Positions 44,341-55,439 of a stretch of 64,000 nucleotides of DNA are shown one piece after another. Under the pieces are notes generated by a model that did no database searches, was not told the origin of the DNA, and was given only the letters and a program-made list of their open reading frames with translations. The first letter of the stretch is position 1. Each line of letters opens with the position of its first letter. Origin of the DNA: Hofstenia miamia (lineage: Eukaryota; Xenacoelomorpha; Acoela); assembly GCA_004352715.1 (NCBI GenBank), contig SCFE01000044.1, positions 1,196,402 through 1,260,401 of the forward strand, written 5' to 3'. A program made the position numbers and the translations under genes.

Positions 44341-44679
44341 TTAAGAATTTTGGAGCATTTGTCCACCACCTCTGGACTCTCTATTTTTACAGATGGTTAA
44401 ATAATACTTCTTACTGAAATTGAATAAATCTGTTTCACAGTTGAGCCATGTTTCTGTAAAAACATAGATTGCATTAGTGTCTAAAGCATCAACTATTTCT
44501 TTTGGCTGGATACGATGTGCTGACAAGCTTCTAACATTTAAATACACAAATTTGATGTTATGCTTAAGATCATTTAATAGGTTTATTTCACGACTGTCAT
44601 ACACATTAGGGCCTGGATTAGGATGTATGTCATCAGACATTAGAAGTGTTAACATTATCTGTAATAGTGAAAAAGCCAA
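44341..44679 (-). pseudogene. CR1/Jockey-like ORF2 N-terminus: NPGP motif and partial APE endonuclease
   Basis: 112 codons open. After a hydrophobic N-terminus (MAFSLLQIMLTLLMSDD) comes IHPNPGP, then the first endonuclease strand LNVRSLSAH and the metal-binding TETWL. The remaining endonuclease (GGG onward) is lost. A single N at 44753 marks uncertain sequence just upstream. Confidence 0.75.
44608..44631 (-). other. 2A-like NPGP motif in retrotransposon ORF
   Basis: DIHPNPGP, resembling the D-V/I-E-x-N-P-G-P ribosome-skipping core but with His-Pro in place of Glu-x. NPGP sequences at the start of ORF2 are known in several invertebrate non-LTR elements; whether this variant works is not known. 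Confidence 0.6.
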
Positions 44680-45014
44680 AATATGTCGAAATAATATAAA
44701 ATTTGCAATAATATTTACTAAACAAGAGCTTCGTATTCTGAGATGCCTGACTNAGTGAAACCAATATTTTCTAATCGTGACTTGATATAGGCGATTATTT
44801 CACAGGTATCATTTCAAAGATCAAGGATGGGAGTAATAACAACATCTGATGAAATTTCAACTCTGTCAAACATTGAACAATTTTGACTTTCTTATGATAG
44901 CAGCCTTAATTAAAGCAATCAGATTGTAAACCCTCATGTATTTTGCCTGAATAGCCATGGTACAATTCTGCAACACATGTGCCTTGCAGAATCCATTAAA
45001 TAATGATGTATATA

Positions 45015-46080
45015 CAGTACTGGCCAAAAGTTTGCAGCAGTAACCTGTCTAAGGCGTGTTTTGTGCTATTTTCTGGAAACTTCGTAAAATTCCTGGAATT
45101 CTCAATTTTTTCTTAGAATTTACAACAGATTCATTTAGCCAATCAAATCAACACAACTTTAGATTTACACACAATACATTTTCACTGAAAAAGCACTATC
45201 ACTATTGTTTGAAATATGGTCCGTGGTAGTGAAATTTCACCAACAAAACGTGCTAAAATTCATATAATGTACTAGGAGGGGTACAATTATCGCGCTATAG
45301 CTGTTAGAATGGGCGTGTCAGTATCTTCGGTATCCAGAAGTGTTACTCGCTATCAGCAACTGCAAAATTTTTCCTCTCGCAAGCAGTCTGGAAGACCAAA
45401 AGTGAAAACCCCTCAGACTACCATCTCATTCACCGTTATGGCGTCAATCAACCGTTCTCTTCATTTTTGAAGTCGAAGCAAATCTAGGTGCCGTAGTGCA
45501 GAATGTATCAACGTGCACCATTAGGAGTCGATTGAATACGACCTTTGACCTTCCATCGTGCAAACCAGCAGCCAAACTCTGATTGTCTTCAAATAACATT
45601 CAAGACCGGTTGCGCTTCTGCAGGCAAAACCAACACTACACCCCTGAAATGTGGCATCAAGTAATGTTTAGTGACGTATCCAAGATTTGCCAGTTTACAT
45701 CATACCAGCCACACGTTCATCAACCAAGAAACCAAAGATTCAACACACGTGACACAAAACAAACTGTACGCTCAGCACCTTCTGTAATGATTTGGTGTGC
45801 TATAACTGCGAATGGGCGTGCTGGTCTGCATTTTGCTCCTCACAACGAGACAGTCACAGCCAAGGTCTACCTCAAAATAGTTCAGGGAAAGTTCCCATGT
45901 TTATGCAGCTTCGCGGAACATCTGTACTACATCAAGATGGTACTCCTTGCCACATACCAGATATCCGGATCTGGTTGTGTAATTGCAGATTGTACTGCAT
46001 CCGGATACCAGATTCTAGCACATCCCTAGATATTTGATAGAATTAAAATATTTTGTAGGAGTCGTAAGACGTTTCTCACT
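45015..46080 (+). mobile_element. Tc1-like transposon, 3' end missing
   Basis: Left end CAGTACTGGCCAAAAGTTTG follows TA at 45013-45014. A decayed transposase starts at the ATG at 45216 (helix-turn-helix: RAIAVRMGVSVSSVSRSVTR; GRPKVKTP). It continues in the frame at 45583-46029 with WHQVMFSDVS (first catalytic Asp), APSVMIWCAI and, in another frame, LHQDGTPCHIPDIRIWL (second Asp). The WPxxSPDLNPIEN end is missing, and no matching right inverted repeat is present before the hAT-type right terminus. Confidence 0.8.
45583..46029 (+). pseudogene. Tc1 transposase catalytic-domain fragment
   Basis: 148 open codons with MFSDVS and VMIWCAITANGRAGL; frameshifted after about 45895, where the frame at 45792-46037 takes over with HQDGTPCH. 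Truncated before the third acidic residue. Confidence 0.78.
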
Positions 46081-46279
46081 ACGAGACAAAATTATGTAGT
46101 ACTTTTTTGCATTTTGATCTATTTCTTAGTAGTTTACGTTTTTCTCAATAGATGGCGGCGGACCGGGCCGCCTGTTCCTGCCCGTTGAATTCCAATGAGC
46201 GGGCGGGCACCGGACATCGGAAGATAAACAGGGGCAGGGCGGGCACAGGCAGCGCTAAATCTAATAATGCAAAACACTA

Positions 46280-46287
46280 GTGTTGCA
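46280..46287. repeat. Target site duplication, right
   Basis: GTGTTGCA, identical to 37994-38001; removing the insertion and one copy restores the Tc1 transposase frame. Confidence 0.88.
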
Positions 46288-46880
46288 CCCATCAATATTC
46301 TTTCGCAATTGAATCTTAGGTTCCCGCCACAAATTCTTGATCAAATTTATAACTGGTGATTGGGTTGGCCAAACTGATGTGTTTATAGAGTTATGGTCTA
46401 GCGTCTAGCCAAACACATGTTTCGGCTGAAGCATGTACTGGGGCATGGATGATCCTGCATAAAGGTGTAGTTATTATCTGAGTATGCACTCTATAACAAA
46501 GGAAGCAACTCATCATGAAGTTTGGAACAATAATTTTAGGAAGTAATGTTCCCTCTGACACATTTGAGTGTTCTTTGTCCTCCATAAGTAATCACTTTCC
46601 AAACCATAGCAGAGATTTGTCTCTGTTTAAGCAGGTAGACAAGATATAGAGCATCCTTTTCGTCCTCACGTCTCCAGCAGTACTTCCTAGAGTCCTTCCC
46701 AATAACAACAGACCATTCATTAAAAAAACAAAAGTTTTTCCATGTATCCAATGTCCAATTTTTACGGGCTTTCGCCCACCTTATTCGAATCTGCTTGTTC
46801 TTTTCTCTAACTACTGTAGAATCCCCACTAGCTAGAGATTGACCATAATTAGCTTTTACTATTACTTTTCTTAGCTCTCT

Positions 46881-47989
46881 TTAGAGTGTGAGATTCCAAA
46901 ACATCTCTGCCATCCGATTAATGATAATTACATTAGATATTTTAATTGGATCTTGAAACTGTATTACATTAAAATAATTAATCAAACTTCTATTTAGATC
47001 AACAGCAGCAGATGACAGGGTCTAATCCCGAAGTGGAAGCATGCAATCAAGAACTCAACCTCCAGCGCGATCACTAGTTACTATGCAAATGGCTATGACT
47101 CATGAAACTTTCTCAGTGATAGTGGTTTGCGTACACTGAGTGCTCTCATTATTATAGAAATAATAAAAGGAATTGATGCAACATTGCCACTTTCGCTTAT
47201 TATGTACCCTACATATATAGCGCTAAATATAAATAACTACATGATCCTGTATACATGTGAACAACCAATATATGGCCTGCAGAAAGATGCCGGTCGAAGG
47301 TCCACATTTAATTAATATAACCATCAATGATATAACTAAGAGGGTGCTTGGAGACACCTCGTATGTATAATAAAGTTTATTATATTTATTAACCATAGAA
47401 GAATTGGATCTAAAATATATGGTTAGCTACTGTCAGCTATCCAGCTGTTTGATGATATTAATTATAGAGTGAATCAAATTGATAAGAAGGTTAAATGGAG
47501 AAAACCCCCTATTCATATACCTATCATAAAAACACATTTCGTAAGCAGGGCTAAACACTATTGCAGAAGCTGATAAATATTGCAGAATTCTGAAGATAGC
47601 TACTCGAATGCCAGTAAATGCACCGCGGGGTCCCTGAATACTACTCATGTGCCTGAACGTTTAGCTTTTCTTTTCATTATGGAATCAAACCTGATACAAA
47701 AAACAAAGATAAATCCTGAATGATTTAATATATCAACTTTTATTTCCATGTAAGCTATTATTATATTACACTTGTACAAACAAACAACATGTACCTACTT
47801 CTCATTGATTTATGTTTTTTCAATACAAAACTAATCTATGCAACGTGTTATTAAATTGGCTAAGCATTTCACTTGATACTTTTTGTCTAACGCTTTTGCT
47901 GACAGGCACTATTACCGTACTATCACTTAGTTTACAAAAAGTAGAAATTGATATAAAAGCATAATCAGAAATAATCAACTTAAATCATA
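46881..47989. other. Unassigned segment between Tc1 parts
   Basis: About 1.1 kb, AT-rich with slightly GC-richer parts near 47000-47100 and 47540-47660. No motif recognised. It might be a further insertion separating the Tc1 N-terminus from the rest. Confidence 0.3.
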
Positions 47990-48241
47990 AAAATATTTAA
48001 TTCCTTTTTTTTCATCACTTTCTTGCTGATTATGCCACACCACCATAGACTTCCTTATCACTCTCCTGACAGACTTCAGTTTCTTCAGTTGCCTATATAT
48101 TGTTGACTTTGAAAATTCCTTAGGATTTTCAGCCAAAAAAGTTTTAAATATGTTATCTGTAGAAGCTTCAACATTTGCTTAAATTATATGCTTTAGTCTG
48201 TTAGCATCGCATATAGTAAAAGTTGACGGCCGCCCTTTATA
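47990..48241 (-). pseudogene. Tc1-like helix-turn-helix N-terminal relic
   Basis: The - strand reads GRPSTFTICDANRLKHII, a stop, then ANVEASTDNIFKTFLAENPK and STIYRQLKKLKSVRR. This is the two-part DNA-binding domain of Tc1 transposases (GRP-x-x-LT; TVRRxL-x-x-x-G). It has the same orientation as the transposase at 46880-46288 and may belong to it. Confidence 0.55.
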
Positions 48242-48290
48242 TCACTGATTTTCTAAACATCCAGTGTCTTTCCATTTTTTATTATAGACT

Positions 48291-48330
48291 GCAAGGGCGG
48301 ATACAGAGGGGGCCTGGGCCCCCTCTAAAA
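48291..48330. repeat. hAT-type terminus (AAGGGCGGATACAGAGG...)
   Basis: CAAGGGCGGATACAGAGGGG then GCCTGGGCCCCCTC resembles the GC-rich ends of small hAT elements. No partner was found; a possible related terminus (GGCGTGCATTCAGGGTAAGC) is at about 49130. Confidence 0.35.
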
Positions 48331-49823
48331 TAAGAAAAATTCATTAAAATTACGCAATAATAATTAAAACTAAAATTCCGTAGTACTGTCAAATGGGGTG
48401 AATAGGAACAGTAAAAGTGTTTTTATAAATTGCAAAGATGTATAATACATATATAATGAAAATTAGCTTCAGCTGTATGAAATTACAAAATCATATATCA
48501 ATCTAATGAAAGTGAAATCACTGATATCTTCCAGTTGAGAAATGAAAATGATACAGTATCTCGCTGTTTTTCTGAAGAAACACTGAATTGAAGCTTGATG
48601 TTCATTATCATTGTAAATCTTCTCTATTCTTCCAAAATTAACACAAATCACACTTTTAATTTATTATTCCGCCAGTAATCGTTATTTTTATGCAAGAATA
48701 CTTGCTATTGATTTTCACAAGAATTGATTTGACTTTCTTCAATATTTTCTTCAGTCTTGTACATTGGTATCTTTCTGCTTAGCTGTTCTCTCATTTATTT
48801 ATATTTAATATTATTTAATGTTCCTTAAAATATAATTTATAGACCTGTATTTATTTTCTTTTTGGGATTCAATTGACTCTTTTAATTAGGATTCCTTTCT
48901 TTTCTGTGGGTATATCAATTTTAGCATAAATTTAGCAAAAAGTTGGAAAAATTATTAAAATTAAAAGTCAAAGTTATTATCATTTCTTTGAGTTGGGTTG
49001 GGATTAAAGCTTTCTTCTGACTCATTTTAAAATAAACGTTATTAATAAGTGCCGTAAATGATACAAAGGTGCAGACGACGCGAAACAAAAAAAATAATCT
49101 GAACTATACTCATTAGCAGGGACACTGGAGGCGTGCATTCAGGGTAAGCAAGGTAAGCACCGCTTGCCCATTGAAATTTATTTGGACAAATGCAGAAAAA
49201 ATATTTATGCATACACACGTATTTATAAGTTTCCAATTCTTTTAAATTTCTTTTTTCTTAAATTCTAAACATTAAACTAATTATACTGTTCATTTTCGTC
49301 ATTTAAATAATGTAAAATACTGTATTTTGTGTAGGTTTTTTCTTGTTGAACAATTGAGCAAAGAGTGTTGTAATAATTAATTTAACATTATGAACAGCAA
49401 TAATAATTAATATCCTATTACTTAAATTTGCGACGTAATATTTGGCTGGATCGTACCTTAATTGTGATAGATTGATCAGTTTCAAAACCTTTAAAACTGA
49501 CCATCTGTAATAAACTGTAAAACACTGATTCAATTCGTCATTTTTCAAGATTTTTCTTATAAATTTTTCAAGCTACTAATAATTGAGCATTGCTAATTGC
49601 TTCTGGAAATAAAATATATTTATATTATCTGGTATATTTTTTAGATAATGGTTTATATGCTTCAAATTAAAGTTATATGCAACATATGCAATACAAACAT
49701 GTAAATTGTATATTATATCATATTCCGCTTCCCTCCTTAATATGTGCACTGTACGTCACTGCTTGTTATTACACTTAGGCATTGCAAATTGTTGTTGCGT
49801 TGCGGTAAATTTTACAAAAAAAA

Positions 49824-49862
<39 letters not shown>

Positions 49863-51144
49863 AAGTAATGAAAATGTATGTTAGCAAAATTTTTACACAC
49901 AGAATACATCAGATCATAACAATATTTATTCAGTTGTATATTAGTAATTAATAATTTAGAATCTACAAGTGTGTCATACCTGAAGAATCCGTTAACATGG
50001 GTACTAGACAAAATTTTCCAATAATTAGCTGCTCCATTCCTTAAATTCTAAGCTTTCATAATTTAGAAACTGTCAGTTTTCACAATATAAAATTTTCACA
50101 TTTGCGTTTTGTAAATAATGTTTGAATATTTTATTTCATGATAGAATAAATATTATATTTTATATTATATGATTTCTTAAAATTTGATTTAATTACAAAA
50201 ACAGTTAAAGATATTTTGTTATACATATGGTTCATATCAATATATAATAAACTTAAATGTTTGAAATTTAATATAAATTAAAACAGATTTTCATGCATAT
50301 CGTATATTTTGCTTGCCATATTGCTTGCCAAACGCTTGCCATATCTTGAAAAGCGTTATCCATGCAAAGCAAGCAAGTGCATGCCAAGTGTTCCGTATTA
50401 GTTCAACTAGGGAAACTAGCTTAGACTTTTCTGTAATCTACAACCATATTAAGTATTTGAAAGTTAGTGTTACTCAAGTCTAAATAAATTTTGCATAATA
50501 TTTTTGACAAAAAAACATTTTGCCTCTGTTGACTTCTACATGCCCTAGTAATCAATTTGGGATATTTTTTCCTGAAGGTTTGCACATGCAAACTGTGATA
50601 GATACTGACACTATTGGTGATAAGTGATAAATAATCTAAAAATGAATTTCTACACAAACCGATTTTTCAACACTCAAATATTTAATTTCTCTAATGCTAT
50701 TTAGTATACTATGATGCCACTAAATATATAAAATGTTCATTGCTATGCAAGTAGTTAATTAAAATTTTATGATTCCTTCATTTTGATTTGATTTTAGAGA
50801 GAAACATTTATAAAATTACGTAAGATTAACACTAGTTCATAATTGACTTTTCAGTGTTAACACCGTTATACTTAAAAAACAAAAATTATAAATTATTATT
50901 TATTAAGTATCAAAAAATCCTAAATTACATAAACAGACATTTGAATTGATCAAAATACAGTCTGTTACTTTGTAAATGTATCCTTCAAATATAGTATCCT
51001 GTTTCTCAAACCCTTTCGGACGTTTTCATTACTGACATCTTTAATCGCTTCTGAAATGTACAAAGAGAGCATAAAAATAGATTACCAATGACAACACATA
51101 CAATTGAAGACTAATTCAAATAAAAATTAAGTACAATAATTTAC
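48331..51144. other. FN3 intron, upstream part
   Basis: AT-rich; contains (TA)n at 49831-49860 and a cluster of GCTTGCCA-type repeats at about 50310-50390 and 49150-49170. No exon or transposase recognised. Confidence 0.4.
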
Positions 51145-51486
51145 CTTGTATGTATGAACAGAGTTCTTCCATACATCATCGTTCATTATCTTAATCACAA
51201 TTACAGCTGAGGAAGGAGTAATGTTCACGAATTTGAAGAACTCTGGTACAGTAGTTGTTGTAAGTATGTTAACCCTTCTTCCATACTCGGTGGTGCATGC
51301 AACAACATTACAGATTTTGAATTTCATAGCCGTTTCGGTTCCACCAGTGCAATTAGAGATGAAGATCTTTCCTCCGCTCGGGTACATTTGGATTATTTGT
51401 TCGGGTAAAAATACATCATTTTTTATTCGTTTTAATGCCAAGGTTAGATTTGGATTAGCTGAGCCCCAATAATACTGAGGGATTAC
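51145..51486 (-). CDS. FN3 gene exon a (end of one FN3 domain, start of the next)
   Basis: Encodes 114 residues, phase 0 at both ends. The acceptor is CCTTAG next to 51486; the donor is ACAAG/GTAAAT after 51145. Residues 53-79 (AMKFKICNVVACTTEYGRRV then TTTTV) look like the F and G strands of an FN3 domain and the linker. PEFFKFVNITPSSAVIVIKI begins the next FN3 with the usual Pro, hydrophobic B strand and Ser-Ala pattern. An ATG-type start is not needed because the frame is open back to the acceptor. An open frame on the other strand (51221-51472) is a shadow. Confidence 0.62.
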
Positions 51487-51949
51487 CTAAGGATTGCACA
51501 TATAATATCTTGTCCTTATAAGCGACAAAATTATTCAGCTATTTTCAGAGTTGCAATTGGGATGGTCAGCGCAATTGCCATCGGTTGTACTTAAGTAATT
51601 CTTGTCTTGGCATAGCTTTGGCCGACTTGGCCAAGTATTCAACTTCAGGGCGGACCATCAAAATTAATTTCAGACCAGTTTCATGATGGAAAATACAAAC
51701 AAATAAAATTGAAGCTCTATTGGTTTTGCTAGTTCCATGTAATTTTTTTTGGCGCGAAGCTTCTTATATTTTCGGCACATTCATAACTGGCTTGGGATTC
51801 GACAGTGAGTTTTCATTTTTATTCAGTTTTCGGTTGAATTATCATTGTATATAGTGTTTAAACTTTTTTATATAAGTAAGTTGAGAAACAAGGTAGATCT
51901 TAGCTCAGGCATATATTGGTGGTCACTTTGCAACTCTGGCTGTTCTATA

Positions 51950-51984
<35 letters not shown>

Positions 51985-52145
51985 NNNNNNNNNNNNNNNN
52001 NNNNNNNNNNNNNNNNNNNNNNNNNNNNNNNNNNNNNNNNNNNNNNNNNNNNNNNNNNNNNNNNNNNNNNNNNNNNNNNNNNNNNNNNNNNNNNNNNNNN
52101 NNNNNNNNNNNNNNNNNNNNNNNNNNNNNNNNNNNNNNNNNNNNN

Positions 52146-52192
<47 letters not shown>

Positions 52193-52987
52193 TACTTAAG
52201 TAATTCAAACTATTTACATTCCAATGAATGAAGAAACTGTTGAACCAAGGAATTATCTTGAGGTTATAACCAAGATTTACATGGGGTGCTAAAAACATAT
52301 ATCAGCATGTATTAAGTCCTAGTGCTATTAGGTAATTACGTAACAAAAATTGAGATAAATTAACACAACTTAACTAAATATTTATCTAAAACACATCAGA
52401 TTTACCCTAATTGCTGCAAAAAGATGAATGAGTCACAATTACAGTTATGCCATCAGATATAAAGCAATTTTGACTGACAAAAACCTATTGGTTTTTAACA
52501 CAAAAATGAAATCCAAATATGTATATGCAGTCCTGCGTTTGCTTAGACAAAATAATTATTTATTTGCATTATTAGCAAATAAGTAGTAGTTGTAAGTAAT
52601 TTTCTAATTTTGTGTTAAATTTTAATCAATTGCAGGACTACAAGTAGTAAGATTTTTAATGAAGACCCACTAACTTGAAATAGGCAAGGTATTGGAAAAA
52701 ATAGTCCAAAATTCTCAAAAAAACTTCTTATTGCGCAACAGTGCACACAAGTCATCTAATGCAGTGATAAAATCTAATTTTGGAAAATTGTATAGAAGCA
52801 CTTTGATATATATTTACATGAAATGCAGTTAATTATTCTTTCACGGTATTGTCCTGAGAAGTGTTATGTACATGTACGCAACGGAGTTCGAAAGGTCTGG
52901 TGTGGTCTGTAACATGTGCTAATAATCGGTCCTTTTAAATAAATTTCCGTGTCGCACTTCGTACTCAAATGAGATTAGATGGAATTC
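51487..52987. other. AT-rich DNA upstream of FN3 exon a, with gap
   Basis: Contains (TA)n tracts at 51953-51984 and 52146-52190 around Ns at 51985-52145. No further FN3 exon found. Confidence 0.45.
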
Positions 52988-53205
52988 ATTCAATCAAATA
53001 TATTGCCGTTAATTTAGAGGAATTGCAAATAACAGCATAGTGAGAACGTAATCATAGAATGCAGTCAGGGAGTGCTGATAGCAGGTTCGCAACTAACTTT
53101 TAAATAGTATTCAATCAAATCAAACAAATCGTCATTAATTTATTGAGGAATTGCCAATAACATCATATAGCGATGACATAATCATGGAGTGTAGTCAGTA
53201 TGCTG
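52988..53205. repeat. Tandem duplication of about 120 bp
   Basis: The segment ATTCAATCAAAT...GAGGAATTGCAAATAACA...GTAATCATAGAATGCAGTC (about 52988-53070) is repeated with divergence at about 53109-53200. Confidence 0.65.
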
Positions 53206-53372
53206 CCCTTAGAAAGGCAGCACAATCCCATAAATAATAAATTACTCTGTCTTAAAAAATATACAATTCCTTTGCAAAGATCATAATAAATTTAACAGAG
53301 ACGTTGGTATTTGGTCAACATTTTTTTCTTCCATAAATAATTATATATTAACACCTTACCACCAACATTCTA

Positions 53373-53605
53373 TGGGGTGTCCATAAAGTCTAGACACAAT
53401 AAATATTCATAATTTCGCCACTATCTAAATAAGTGAACTTCTTTCTTGATAAAGTATATTAAATTTTTAAATTTAGCCTCCATAGCCACTGAGAACTATA
53501 AGTTTAAATCTATCTTGAAGCATGGATGCAAAAAATATGAATAATTTTAAAGTCTACATTGAAAAATAGTTAATTTTCCTGTCTTCAGACGTTATGGACA
53601 CCCTG
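53373..53605. mobile_element. Mariner-type MITE, 233 bp
   Basis: Ends TGGGGTGTCCATAAAGTCTA (left) and, as complement, CAGGGTGTCCATAACGTCTG (right), each next to TA. No coding capacity. Confidence 0.65.
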
Positions 53606-55279
53606 TATTAAAAAAATATATTTTGAGTCTGCTTTGCAAAATCCTAAATGAGTAGACCAGACATATTTCGATCCGAACTACATCTCATATTCTATTGCTT
53701 TCCTCATTCACTTTGTAAATTAAACTTGCATACTAATTATTGAAGCCAGTAACAAGATTTTTCTTCACGGCCTTAACACTTTCAGATACTTTTACTTACA
53801 AATGAAATAGTAAAGATGTGCGGTTAAGCTCATTATATAAACACAATGAACTGATCTATTGTTATTGTAAAATCTGCTATAAGCTCATAGTAACCTCTAT
53901 ATATACTCTTAAATCCAGTCTGGTTGGGTCCGTAAAAAACCGGACCATTTCCAGCTTTAGTAGTCAATTACACTTGCGCCCGTGCTACGCTATGAACAGT
54001 AGCTAAGCATATTGCAAGGAAATACATACATGTAGAACACAGCAATATCAATAGTTACACTATTCTGTGACGTTGCTTCACAATTAGATGTATTCCAATT
54101 ATTTTTTCAATAAATTATGCAGCGTAAGGTCCCAACGCCTATGTCCCATTTGTGACGCATTGAGATATTACCAAATGCAGCATATTTTGCTATTTGCTAA
54201 AACCATTCATGCGACTCCGCGTGCTATGGTATCACTTCCAGTGCACCAAATATATAAAATATGCAAATTGGTGATGTTATTGCAATTATTGCATAAAGGT
54301 GACGGTAATTTACTAACATAGTTTAAAACATTACCTTAATTTATTGGAATATTCCCTATATTCATGTTAAGCTTAAAAACAACTTGTTGTTAAGCAACAT
54401 TTCTATTTCTGGACAATTTTAATGATTTGTAAGCGCAGCAAATTCTTGGGCATTAAAGCACTCAAAATTGCGTTAAACTTTATGAAACATTTGTTGATCA
54501 ATTGGTAGTTCAAATTAGTGTTGAGATCAGGGTTTCCGTTGATATTGATTTGAATTGATATGGACATGTTGACATCAAATCAATTGATTAGGTTTGATTT
54601 GTTTCGGGTTTTCATATCAATTGATTTCAATTGATTTTAGTTCATTTAGAAATCTCGAAAAAAATTTTAAAAATTGTAAAATGCACAGTACACACTGGGC
54701 TAAATTATTTTTATCTTATAGTCGGTTTTACAAGCCGACCGGCTATAGGCCGTATTTTCAAGGACTTACCGACCGCAAGTAAAAAAGAAAGTAATTTTGA
54801 AAACATGTAGCATTTCATAAACATCTAAATATTATAGTCGCCTTTTGATCTTGGGGTTTAATTTTCTTATTGGTTATTTCTTAGTGATAGTATACAGTTA
54901 GTTATAAATGTTTGAAATGCATTTCAAAAATATGCTGATAATTGTTAGTTGCAACTATACTCTTGAAGAAGAAATGATTCTTCCTAGGTACATGCAATAA
55001 TATGTAGCAGGCCTCTACCAGTTGATTCAGACCGCCAAAATCTGCTGTTCTGTGCAACACATGACTGTTGTGTAAATGTAACATCACCCTGGCAAGGCGC
55101 TGTTTATAATAGCAATGTATTGTTTAGATACAACATAAGACAGATTCCAGCATGCGGGGTAATGTATTAATTCCACTCTAACTGTTCTTTGGAAATTGTA
55201 AAGCTATAGAAATAACTTATATTACTACTCCAAAACTAGCTTAAAAATTCACCACTACTATTTAGGTAGTACCATCAAA
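53606..55279. other. AT-rich DNA, minor repeats only
   Basis: A CAATTGATT-rich stretch (about 54540-54650) and a small GC-richer palindromic area (about 54720-54775, CCGACCGGC). Short open frames lack motifs. Confidence 0.4.
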
Positions 55280-55439
55280 AACAGTCACAGAATAGAGTGT
55301 TCTGGGCAAACTTGCATGAAGCCATATCATAAAGACAGTTAAATCCATCCTGTATCCACATCCATCTCCATTGTTCCATCTGCTGGCAACTCAGCTCAAT
55401 CTCAATGAAAGAGTTTTGTTATGTGTGCCTTATTTATCA

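Larger units (their letters stand above)
42885..44690 (-). mobile_element. CR1/Jockey-like non-LTR retrotransposon, decayed
   Basis: The - strand order is an ORF2 start with DIHPNPGP (44608-44631) and APE-endonuclease strands FVYLNVRSLSAHRI and FTETWLN; an unrecognised or deleted stretch (about 44340-44060); RT blocks TPVFKKGD, ENFRRISV and YQFGFREGHST (about 43995-43780); GTVLGPILFDIFVNDL (about 43540-43480); YADD (about 43440); IKYLGVEIDRNFTFRSFI (about 43215); and the C-terminal thumb (MALGIQNLRQIRSVTRSKAL, 43135 on). Several stops, including just before YADD. Its 3' end abuts the 3' end of the R2/R4-like element. Confidence 0.82.
38002..46279. mobile_element. 8278-bp hAT-type insertion with 8-bp target duplication
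   Basis: Terminal inverted repeat TAGTGTTTTGC at the left (38002) and its complement GCAAAACACTA at the right (ending 46279). The flanks are GTGTTGCA at 37994-38001 and again GTGTTGCA at 46280-46287. Subterminal regions are unusually GC-rich with repeated GCCCG/CGGGC motifs on both ends (about 38011-38115 and 46150-46255). An 8-bp duplication with a short inverted repeat is the hAT signature. No hAT transposase is visible inside; the interior consists of other retroelements and a Tc1, so it is a composite or heavily invaded non-autonomous copy. Confidence 0.85.
37732..46880 (-). mobile_element. Tc1-like transposon split by an 8.3-kb insertion
   Basis: The left end CAGCCACAAGTCATATATTG follows TA at 37730-37731. 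The - strand transposase is recognisable at about 46880-46288 (RIRWAKARKNWTLDTWKNF; SAMVWKVITYGGQRTLK; VWPTQSPVINLIKNLWREPK). Its last codons continue, in the same frame, at 38001-37888 (LYQRFDSIFYAIPEDAI... to a TAA). The break coincides with the 8-bp duplication of a hAT-type insertion. Several catalytic positions are decayed. A helix-turn-helix piece at 48241-47990 may be its displaced N-terminus; no right-hand inverted repeat was found. Confidence 0.8.
30598..51486 (-). other. Fibronectin type III gene, four internal exons
   Basis: Gene span on the - strand. Exons 51486-51145, 34095-33897, 32939-32812 and 30826-30598 join in phases 0, 1 and 0 into 299 open codons. The joined product has the end of one FN3-like domain, a complete FN3 domain (about residues 80-178) split between the first two exons, and a third beta-rich region. 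FN3 arrays of this type occur in extracellular parts of adhesion proteins and receptor kinases or phosphatases. No signal peptide, membrane segment or catalytic domain is visible, so the full protein cannot be named. The 17-kb intron between exons one and two is filled with nested transposons. Confidence 0.62.

Noticed and set aside
38002-46279. An autonomous hAT transposon
   Set aside because: Ends and target duplication fit hAT, but no hAT transposase is seen inside; described as non-autonomous or composite.
51221-51472. Plus-strand gene opposite FN3 exon a
   Set aside because: Minus-strand exon has FN3 pattern and matching splice phases; the + frame is its shadow.
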